From an uncultured Bacteroidales bacterium (GTDB lineage Bacteria; Bacteroidota; Bacteroidia; Bacteroidales; F082), in the NCBI GenBank assembly GCA_937926515.1, contig CALAZZ010000092.1, positions 1 through 43,669 on the forward strand: a DNA stretch of 43,669 nt. Direction: 5' to 3'. The notes under the pieces are model-generated. The model had not been told where the DNA came from. It saw only the letters and a program-made list of their open reading frames with translations, and made no database searches. The position numbers and the translations under genes are program-made. Positions 33,753 to 43,500 of the stretch are shown here, piece after piece. The stretch's first letter is position 1, and each line of letters starts with the position of its first letter.

Positions 33753-34162
33753 TTCAGTTATTGGGTTTGGGCAGTGGCTTTAATTTCGTCTTCTTATGTA
33801 TTAATACCATAAGAGGTAGAAATCACACCACTTTTATAAAGATTTTTGTTATGAAGCACTATTTATTTTGGTTTTCAAAGAAATCCATTAGCTCCAAAAG
33901 TCTCTAATAATGTAGTAATTGGCTGTAAGGATAACCAGATAAATGGTGTCGGGAATATTTGACAAATCATATAAAAAAACCTGACCGTAAGAGCCAGGTT
34001 AAATCATTTCGCAACTATGAATAGGAATAGTATAAGCCGGTCAGGCTTTAGTATTGCCTATAAAAGGTACTGATATACGTATGATTCATTGTGTTTGTTT
34101 AACACTAGAGTAAGTGGTGTTGTTGATTAGTAACTGTCATATAATTAACACTATAACCGTAA
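33753..34162. other. Intergenic region between the subtilisin gene and the T9SS operon
   Basis: 410 AT-rich bases with no convincing ORF. It holds a minus-strand terminator at 33973-34000 for the T9SS operon, and must hold the promoter of the subtilisin gene (start 33752). I found no clear TAnnTTTG in the last 150 bases before that start. Confidence 0.5.
33973..34000 (-). terminator. Rho-independent terminator of the T9SS surface operon
   Basis: On the minus strand AACCTG (34000-33995) pairs with CAGGTT (33983-33978), and the last Ts run into a seven-base T tract. It lies about 160 bases past the stop of the PorE-like gene at 34163, the last gene of the operon. Confidence 0.65.
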
Positions 34163-36562
34163 TCAGTATGCAGGGCTTATTGCACCCTTTTCAATCTTAA
34201 CTGTAAAGGAATCAGGGTAACCTTGTGTGCGTAAGGTTCTACGAATTGTGTGTGCTGATGAAATATCTTTTTCACAACCTACTACATACCTGTACAAGCT
34301 GCCATCGTAAAAACGCTCAAGATGGCTGATATTTTTCCAGATAGGATCATTAAGATCAATGGCTCTGCTTGTGGCTAGAATCTGCACTCCAAAACATACT
34401 TCGTCTGAGGGTGGTTCCTTTGTGTTGACCTTTTGATCTCTAAGCAATGTTTCCTTTGTTTTGTCTTTTCCGTCCGATGAATGTTCCTGTATTATTCGTG
34501 GTTTAGAGGGTTCCTCGATAGGCTGAATTTCAAGGCACGAACTAAAAAATCCTACCGGTAAAAGAGCAAGAAATATTTCATCACCTTCATTAAAAGTTGA
34601 ATAATCATATGTTTCTGCACGGATATTACGGTCAAAGCCAAGGACTTTGAACTCAGTTCGACGGTTTGCCTGGTGTTCTTCGGGTGAACAAGGAATACCA
34701 TTGAAACAATGGTTAGTCAGCCTGGTTTCACCATAACCCCTTGGCATAATGCGTCCATGTGCGATTCCCTGGCTGATCAGATAAGTCATAGCTGATTCTG
34801 CCCTGCGTTGCGAAAGACGAAGATTGTAGGCATCGCTTCCACGACTGTCGGTATGTGAGCTTAATTCAATACTAATGGGATGCTCTTCCATGATCTTAAC
34901 CAGCTTATTAAGTTCAACTGCTGCATCTGGCCTGATCTCCCATTTATCAAAATCATAATAAATATTATCGATCCTGAAAACCTTGTCAACTTCCAGCTTA
35001 TCAAGTAAGAGGTCGCGGGGTGTATCAAATTCGGTTCTGGTTTCTTCGCTAGCTATTTTAAAACTAAGGCAGTCCTGAATATAATCTTGCTTAACCGCCT
35101 TGACCAGGTATTCAATGCCTTTTTCAATTTCAGATTCAAAATATCCATCCGAATTTGACTTAAGAATAATAGCCTTGCTTTGATCTGTGTTAAGTAAAAA
35201 TACTGTGCTATTTTCTATAGGAATTAATGTTTGCTTGTCTTTAACATAACCACTGATCATAGGTGTTTCTATCTCAATTGGCTCATGCATTTTGAAAGCG
35301 AAAATATCATCCACACCTTTGGCTCCGGGACGGGATGAACTGAAAAATCCACCAGATTTATCTTCATTAAATACGATACCAAAATCATCATATGAGGAGT
35401 TAAATGGCTTATACATGTTTTCAGGTGCAGACCAGCTGCCATCATCTGATTGTGAAGAAACAAACAGGTCAAGTCCGCCATATCCAGGTAAACCGTCAGA
35501 GGCAAAGTAAAGTTGGCCATCATCATGAAGGTATGGAAATAATTCATTTCCGATGGTGTTTATTTCAGGCCCGAGGTTTACCGGGTCGCTCCATTTGTTG
35601 TCTTCCCTGAAACAATAATAAAGATCCATGCCGCCATATCCTCCGGGCATATCTGAAGCAAAGACAATCAACGTGCCATCTTCCGATAGGGTGGGATGAG
35701 CAACAGAATACGCATCACTATTGAGGAAAAATGGCTCAAAAGCATTTTTATCAGTTGAACCCACCCGGGTTGAATAAATTTTAAGATTATGTGTCCTGTA
35801 TTTGTTCTTTTTTCGTTTCACCCGTTCGGTAGTCGTACGTGTAACAAATATTTCCTTTTGATCATTTGTAAAAAAGGCTGGTCCATCATGGTATTCCATA
35901 TCCTTGTAACCAGGAACAGCAGTAGGTTCACGAAATTCATTCCAAAAGTCATTATAGTATCTTGGTTCGGCGTACATCAGCGTGGTATAACTGCGCTCAG
36001 TCCATTCAAATCGGTTACTTTTCTTTTCATCCTGAATACGATCGGTGGTAAAAACGATACCATTCCTATAATATACGGGGCTGAAATCTGAGTATTCTGA
36101 ATTAATAGCTGTAACATTTTTAATTTCTGCAAGCTGCGTTTTATTATCCCATTCAGGCAGTAGCAGACAGTGATCAGCGAACGTTGTTCCCCTGGGATCA
36201 TCAGGCTTAAGTTCAGCATATTGTAAAAAAGCATCCCTTGCTTCAACATATTGCCCTGCACTCATTAGTGCCTGCCCCAAATAAAAATAGTTGGCCGGTT
36301 CATTTTGGCTATATTTCACTGCTTCCCTATACCAGATCACTGATTGCATCACATCTCCTGTAAGCCTGTAGGAGTCAGCTAATCTAGCACTAGCCTCAGC
36401 CCGGACTTGTTCTCTTGGATGGTCGGCTGCTTTTTGGTATAATGGAATTGCCTTTGAAAAACGATACAACTCAAACTGCTTATTCGCCTTACGAAGCTGG
36501 GCGTGCAAAGGCATAGTTAAGATTAGTGTAACGATGAGAATTAATATGCTTTTCATTTTCAT
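34163..36562 (-). CDS. PorE-like OmpA-family protein: TPR, PD40 propeller, CRD, OmpA and C-terminal SPOR-like domain
   Basis: A 799-residue periplasmic or outer-membrane-associated protein. The signal peptide (1-21) ends LHAQ. TPR helices (about 25-130), a PD40/WD40-like beta-propeller (about 155-425, with repeated FASDMPGGYGGMDLY, FASDGLPGYGGLDLF and FSSSRPGAKGVDDIF) and a carboxypeptidase-regulatory-like domain (435-515) follow. The OmpA C-domain (530-642) has YYDFDKWEIRPDA, D572 in SHTDSRG and R587 in LSQRRAE, the residues that hold diaminopimelate in peptidoglycan. This order is that of PorE, the T9SS peptidoglycan-anchor protein. After a linker, residues 722-792 (CFGVQILATS ... YRYVVG ... 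GYPDSFTVKI) look like a SPOR domain, which PorE lacks. Third gene of the operon, 63 bp after the PorP/SprF gene. Confidence 0.88.
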   Translation of the reverse strand: MKMKSILILIVTLILTMPLHAQLRKANKQFELYRFSKAIPLYQKAADHPREQVRAEASARLADSYRLTGDVMQSVIWYREAVKYSQNEPANYFYLGQALMSAGQYVEARDAFLQYAELKPDDPRGTTFADHCLLLPEWDNKTQLAEIKNVTAINSEYSDFSPVYYRNGIVFTTDRIQDEKKSNRFEWTERSYTTLMYAEPRYYNDFWNEFREPTAVPGYKDMEYHDGPAFFTNDQKEIFVTRTTTERVKRKKNKYRTHNLKIYSTRVGSTDKNAFEPFFLNSDAYSVAHPTLSEDGTLIVFASDMPGGYGGMDLYYCFREDNKWSDPVNLGPEINTIGNELFPYLHDDGQLYFASDGLPGYGGLDLFVSSQSDDGSWSAPENMYKPFNSSYDDFGIVFNEDKSGGFFSSSRPGAKGVDDIFAFKMHEPIEIETPMISGYVKDKQTLIPIENSTVFLLNTDQSKAIILKSNSDGYFESEIEKGIEYLVKAVKQDYIQDCLSFKIASEETRTEFDTPRDLLLDKLEVDKVFRIDNIYYDFDKWEIRPDAAVELNKLVKIMEEHPISIELSSHTDSRGSDAYNLRLSQRRAESAMTYLISQGIAHGRIMPRGYGETRLTNHCFNGIPCSPEEHQANRRTEFKVLGFDRNIRAETYDYSTFNEGDEIFLALLPVGFFSSCLEIQPIEEPSKPRIIQEHSSDGKDKTKETLLRDQKVNTKEPPSDEVCFGVQILATSRAIDLNDPIWKNISHLERFYDGSLYRYVVGCEKDISSAHTIRRTLRTQGYPDSFTVKIEKGAISPAY

Positions 36563-36625
36563 TTTGCTATTTCTTTATGTCGTAAATGATATTCATTATG
36601 ATACAAACCTTTCTGAGGCTATAAG

Positions 36626-37543
36626 TTAAAAGAAATATCTTGGTGTAAGCATTCTGCTTTGGAAAAGCTCAATGTCAAGACCAAGCCGTATTTCGTGCGA
36701 ACCTTTGTTATGTGGTTGCAGCTCATTTAGATACATATCAAACGAATATCCCACTCTTAATCTTGGTGTAATCCTAATTTCGGTTAGCAGCACAATAGCT
36801 TTTTCAGTTCTGTAAGAGGCACCAATCCAAAATACATCATTAAAGATCAAGCTTGCGTTGACATCAAGCTGGGGTGGGGCATGTTTCACAAACTTACCTA
36901 ACAATGATGGCCTGAAGGTGATGTTATCGGCAACAGGAATTGCAACACCAGCCATACCGTAAAAGTGCATTAACAACCGGGTATAGGTATTCTCACCATT
37001 CACAGTTGTCCATCCATATTCATTTTGAAAAAGCTGTTTGGATGAAATTCCAAGATAGTATGTGTTGGTGAAGTAGTAAATACCAAAATTCGCATCGGGG
37101 ATTAATCGGTTGTTATCTTGCTGGTTGAAAACGTAATCGGGATCTTGCACCCTGATCTTATCCCATTCGAAGTTCATATGCTTAAACCCTGCCTGGATGC
37201 CAAATGCAAGCCTGGAGTTTGGAAATAGCAGACGATAGGAATAAGTACCCATAAAGCCACTATTGACAATTGGACCTAGTTCATCACGATAAGCATACAG
37301 ACCAATCCCAACACGATTGTTTGGTAAGGCAGTATGTGCACCAAAAGTGATGGTTCGTGGCGCACCTTCAATACCTACCCATTGGTATCGGTCCAGAATG
37401 TCAATGCTTAACACTTCCTTGCTTCCGGCAAAAGCTGGATTAAGAAGCAATTGGTTGAACATATATTGGCTGAATAATGGATCCTGCTGTGCATACGAAG
37501 ATGCTCCAGTAATAAGGAAGAAGAATATTATTAGCTTTTTCAT
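36626..37543 (-). CDS. PorP/SprF family T9SS outer-membrane protein
   Basis: About 305 residues from the ATG at 37543 (MKKLIIFFFLITGASSYAQQ). The frame is open to 37582, but that would overlap the upstream gene's stop and put 13 residues before the signal peptide. The signature begins right after the signal peptide: QDPLFSQYMFNQLLLNPAFAGSKE. Barrel strands follow, including VGIGLYAYRDELGPI, RLAFGIQAGFKH, YYLGISSKQLFQ and RLRVGYSFDMYLNEL. PorP/SprF proteins bind type B sorting domains and hold large adhesins such as SprB at the cell surface. The partner here is the giant adhesin whose stop is 19 bp upstream. Confidence 0.93.
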   Translation of the reverse strand: MKKLIIFFFLITGASSYAQQDPLFSQYMFNQLLLNPAFAGSKEVLSIDILDRYQWVGIEGAPRTITFGAHTALPNNRVGIGLYAYRDELGPIVNSGFMGTYSYRLLFPNSRLAFGIQAGFKHMNFEWDKIRVQDPDYVFNQQDNNRLIPDANFGIYYFTNTYYLGISSKQLFQNEYGWTTVNGENTYTRLLMHFYGMAGVAIPVADNITFRPSLLGKFVKHAPPQLDVNASLIFNDVFWIGASYRTEKAIVLLTEIRITPRLRVGYSFDMYLNELQPHNKGSHEIRLGLDIELFQSRMLTPRYFF

Positions 37544-37562
37544 TTTATCAATATTTCCCTTG

Positions 37563-40500
37563 TTATTGTCCACTTCTGACATATATCCATCCTGTGAACG
37601 TTTCTAAGTTTTTAATTTTCAGTACATAGTAGTATGTACCATCAGGTACTAACTCACCATTATTATTTGTAGCATCCCAGTATACATCAACATTGTCGTA
37701 GCGTAGAAAATCCCTGATCTTATCACCCCAACGGTTGAAGATCATGACTTCATTATCAGGATAATTTTCAATACCCTCAATAATCCAGGTGTCATTGATA
37801 CCATCTCCATTAGGTGAAACTCCATTATAGATTATCAGGTCATCGAGTGTAAATTCAGGTAACACATGTAGATATACCATTGCCTGGTCGCAAAGTATTG
37901 GCATACCCTCATCGCAAATTTGATAACAAAGGCTGTCATTACCTTCATAACCAGCATAAGGTGTATAGGTAATTGTATTATCACTATTGATCACCACCAG
38001 GCCATGTTGTGGGAAATCACAGATCGAAACACGCAATTTGCTGTTTTCCGGATCATGATCGTTGTCAAGGATATTGATGACCACCGGAGTTTGGAAGGCA
38101 GTAGTGTCCCAATCAGGCTGAGCTACTGGTGGCATATTCATCCCTTCGATATGCACCCACACACTGTCAGTAGCTGTACAGCTTGTCATAAGGTCGATAA
38201 CCGTTAACCTGAATAAGGTAGACTCAGCAAGCGCAACTGTGGTTGGCCGCTGATCATTTTGTTGAATAAGCAGTGAAGCCGGCTCCCAGCTATAAGCATA
38301 GATACCTGACCCTCCACTTGCTGACCCATCAAGCTGAACAGAAGTGTTTGCGGCCGTCACCACATCCATGCCTGCACTGGCATCAATACCAGGATTGATG
38401 ATCAATTCCATCTCATCAGTGATTATTTCTGAGTTACAGGCGAAATAACCTCTTACCCTGATCGTAAGCCTTATTGAACCTGTTTCACCAGCAGCAGGAT
38501 GATAAATCGGGTTGATGCTGTTTGCGTTCTCAAGGTTACCCAATCCATTGTGCGTCCACATGATCTCTGAATAACTGCTTGCACTAGCCATTGTGACCTG
38601 GTAACTGTCACCGGCACATATATGCACATCCGGTCCGGCATTGGCCGTTGCCATCGGATATATGGTCACCACGACATGATCAGTGACTTCACCGCATTCA
38701 CCACTTGCTGTGAGCGACAATACCACCTGTGTGGCCAACTCATCACCAAAACTTGGTATATAATTGGTATTCAATCCATTTGGATTGTTGAAAGTGCCCG
38801 TACCACTAGTAGTCCATTGCAGATTTGTATAATTTGATGCTGATGCGCTAAGTTCCATGTTGCTCCCAACACATATCTCTATATTCTGACCTGCATCAAC
38901 CAGTGTTTCATCTACTACAGTTATGGAAAATTCAATTAGATCAACGCAATCATTTAGAGTAGCCTTTATTGATACCACAGCAGTGCCTGCTGTAGATGCA
39001 ATAAATGCTGGAATATGAGGGTTCAAACCAGTAGCTGAACCATCAGATAGTCCAATATTATCACCTACAACTGTCCAGGTATAAACGATTTCCGGATTTA
39101 TCGGAGAAGCTGAAAGGAAAATTGATTGAACCATGTTGTTGGCACATACGGATGTAATATCAGCTACGGGCTCCATCATGAGCGGCAATCCATCCTCAAT
39201 CTCAACTGAAACAACTGTTTGGCAGCCATTGCTGTCAGTCACAGTAACTTCATAATTTCCTGCACCAAGTCCACTAGCTGTGGCTGTATTTTGTTCGGGC
39301 GATGTATTCCAGCTATATGTATATGGTGGAACCCCGCCTGTGGCATTAACTGTTGCAAAGCCATCTACTCCTCCGGCACAGCCCGCATTACCTGAAGCAA
39401 TGATTTCTGCAAAGAGCATGGTAGGCTGATCGATATCGAAACTCACAACATAGGTACATCCATCGGCATCTGTGACCAACACACCGTATTCTCCAGCTTC
39501 AAGATTTGTAAACACGCCGTCCGACTGTGGGGTGCCTCCATTCAGGCTGAATGAATAAGGTGCGGTACCACCGCTTGCAGTGATCGTAGTATGGCCATCA
39601 TTACCACCATAGCAACTAACATCGTTTTGGTCTGTGACCATCGCGAACAGATCACTGTTTTCATTGAGAATATTAAATCCAACTGTTGCCTGACAGCTGC
39701 CATTGCTGTAAGCGATATAGTATCCTGCAGCTAAGCCGGTGAAGGTTGATCCAGAAGGTAATGTTTCGCCATTAAGTGTGACAGAACTGCCGTCACTTGA
39801 GGTAAGCACCACCGAACCGGTTGTACCATTGCAAACTGTATTCTCAATATCGCTTGCAGTTATAGTTACAACTGCAGGATCAAAGAGGGTATAGGGCCCA
39901 CCCAAAACTTCACATCCGTTGGCATCGGTGATTGTAACCTGATATGAACCGGATGAAAGGTTCGATGGGTTTTGAACTGAAGCGCCATTACTCCACACAA
40001 AAGTATATGGCAAAATGCCACCTGCAACTTCTATGTTAATGCTGCCGGTAGCTGTACCATGGCATATTGGATGGGTAATGTTGGCTGATAAAATTTCCAG
40101 CATTTCCGGTTCAGTGATTTCAACATCCAATGTAGCGCTACACTCGTTCGCATCAGTAGCCTGAATGGTGTAAAACCCTGCGATCATGCCTGTGATAATA
40201 TTTCCATTAACGTCTGGATTATTCGGCCCATCAATAACTTCATAAGAATAAGGTGTGGTTCCACCTGAGGCCAGGACAATAATTTCAGCATCATTCGAAC
40301 CATTGCAGGATGCATGTGAGATGCTTGTCAATGAGAGTATTAATAACTGAGGTTCATCAACATCGAAGCTTACATTGAATGTACAACCATTTGCATCAGT
40401 AACAAGGATACCATACTCACCAGCGGCAAGCCCTGAAAATGTTGGGGAAGCCTGCGGTGTTCCTCCACTTAGACTATAGCTATATGGTGCTGTGCCACCT

Positions 40501-43500
40501 GAAACAGAAACAGTAACAGAGCCATCTGAGCCTCCATAACAGCTTACATCTATTTGTTCTGATATCATTGCAAAGAGATCGCTATTGGTGTTCAAAATAT
40601 TGAATCCTACTGTTGCAGGGCAAATACCGTTACTTGTAGCAATATGGTATCCTGCCGGCAGGTCGGTGAATATCGAGCCTGATGGTTGGGTGATTCCATT
40701 GAGCGTTATACTGCTGCCGTCACTTGAAGTAAGCCTTGCTGACCCAATAGCTGAATTGCATTCAGTATGAACAATATCTGTTACGATAATTGTTTCGGGC
40801 TCCGGATCTGTAAGTTCATACGGGCCTCCTGCAACCTGGCACCCGTTGGCATCTGTTATCAACACATCGTAAGTGCCGGAAATCAAATTTGATGCATCTT
40901 CGCCAACTGTACCATTGCTCCACAAATAAGTATAAGGAGGGGTCCCGCCATTCACTGTGATGTTTATGCTACCACTGGCTTCTCCAAAACAAATCGGGTC
41001 ATTTATTATTACATTAGAAATTACAGGTGAAGGATGTACGGTAATGAATAGGGTATCATTTGTGCAGCCTATTTCATTACACACACTTACAACGCTCAAA
41101 TCATAACCTGAATAACCGGTATTTGGAGTGTAAGTAAAGTCACCGTTGGCTGTAAGACTGATGGTTCCAAAAGATGGATCAAGTACCGGGACAGTTTCAA
41201 TATACAGTTCGCCGCCAAGAGGATCGAAATCTCCATTATCAAGTACATTGCCAGAATATGGTGTATTTTGACATGTTTCAATAAATTCATTGAAGGTGAT
41301 CGGGCCAATTAGGTCAGGATAAGTTTCCGCCGAATCTGTATTGTTTGAGATGTCCGGATCGTCCTGATCACCATCAACTACGGCTATATTCATGTAATTA
41401 CCTGAAGCATTCACCGTGGCAGTGATTTGTAGTTCCACACTGGCACCATTCGCCATGTTACCGATTGTCCATAGTCCGCTTGCCGGATTGTAGTCGCCAC
41501 CACTGTTGTCGCTCACATAGGTATAACCTGTAGGCAGTTGGTCAACCACTTCTACGCCTGTAGCACTAGAGGGGCCATTGTTTACAACAGTCAGCGTAAA
41601 TACAATTTCATCTCCGATCAAAGGGGTGGCATCACTTACTGACTTAATGATTTCGAGATCAGCGATCAACACGGGAGCAGGTTGAATTACAAGGTAAACG
41701 GTTGCCTGGTCACAAGCTTGTGGTTGACCATCATCGCAAACCTCATATACAAACTGATCCGGACCGTAGTATCCTGGGTTGGGAGTATAAACTATTGTTC
41801 CATCAGGGTTTATAACTACACTTCCATTCACAGGGTATACAACCGGCATAGTATTGATAAATTGATTGTCTCCTTCAGGATCATAGTCATTTAATAACAC
41901 ATTGCCTTCTATTGGGTTGTCCTGCATGCCAAAGAATGAATCGTCTACTGCCACAGTAGTATTGGTTTCCGGGTCTGGTAAAATGGTTATTGTCACTATG
42001 GCAGTATCGCAATAAATCGGCATTCCCAGGTCACAAACTTGATATTCGAATGTGACCTGACCAATAAATCCTTCATCAGGAACAAAAATGAAAGTGCCAT
42101 CAGGATTAATTGTAAGTATGCCATTGTCAGGTGGAGACCCAACAAGAGTAATGCTCTCAAAATCAAGATTACCATCAGGGTCATAATCATTTGTTATGAC
42201 ATTACCAACAACTGACATGTCAACATACCCAATATAGGCATCATTATTTGCAATTGGTGGATTATTGATATCAGGAGTTGGGTCAATGATACTAATCGTC
42301 ACTACCGCTTGATCGCAAAGAGGAGGAGTGCCGTCATCACATATTTCATAAACAAATGAATCTGAACCAACAAAATCATTATCAGGCGTGTATAAATAAG
42401 TGCCATCCGGGAAAATGATAACTGTACCATTTGATGGTGGTACGATTGGTACCAAATTCAAAGTAAGTGGATCACCGTCAGGATCAAAGTCATTGATTAA
42501 TAAATCACCAGCTACAGGTGTATTAATTAATGTGTTGTTAATGTCATCAATCGCAACCGGTGGGTGGTTAGGATCAACACTTGCACTATCGAGGTTATTG
42601 GTAAGATCAGGGTCGAACTGATCACCAGATACTGATGCAGTGTTGACATAATTGCCATTTCCATTTGAATTCACCAGCACAGTTAATTCAAGTGAAGCTA
42701 TATCGTCTACTGCCAAAGCTCCAATATTCCACAAGCCTGAATCAGGATCGTAAGAACCACCTCCATTATCTGAAACATAAGTAAAACCTGACGGCAGCAA
42801 ATCACTTACTTCAACGCCCGTAGCGTTAGATGGGCCATAATTAGTTACCATTAATGTAAATACAACTGTCGTACCTACATTTGGAGATTCGTTATCAACT
42901 TGTTTGAAGATTGCCAAGTCAGCAACAGGCACAGGTGATGTGGATGAAGAATCCTCATTGTTATCCTCATCGGGATCATCCTGGTCGCCGGATACGACGG
43001 CTGTGTTCACGTAATTACCTGAAGCATTGACCAAAGCAGTTATCTGCAATGAGGCCGAAGCTCCGTTTGCCAGACTACCGATCAACCAGAGGCCGGTTCC
43101 GGGGTTGTAGGCACCACCACTGTTATCGCTCACATAGGTATAACCTGAAGGCAGTTGATCAACCACCTCTACGCCAGTAGCATTGGACGGGCCGTTGTTC
43201 ACCACGGTCAAGGTGAACACCACATTGCTTCCGACATCAGGCATCGGATTGTCCACAGTCTTGCTTATTTCAAGGTCAGCCAACGGATTTGGTGATGCTG
43301 TTTCACTGTCTTCATTGTTATCCTCATCGGGATCATCCTGGTCGCCGGATACGACGGCTGTGTTCACGTAATTACCTGAAGCATTGACCAAAGCAGTTAT
43401 CTGCAATGAGGCCGAAGCTCCGTTTGCCAGACTACCGATCAACCAGAGGCCGGTTCCGGGGTTGTAGGCACCACCACTGTTATCGCTCACATAGGTATAA

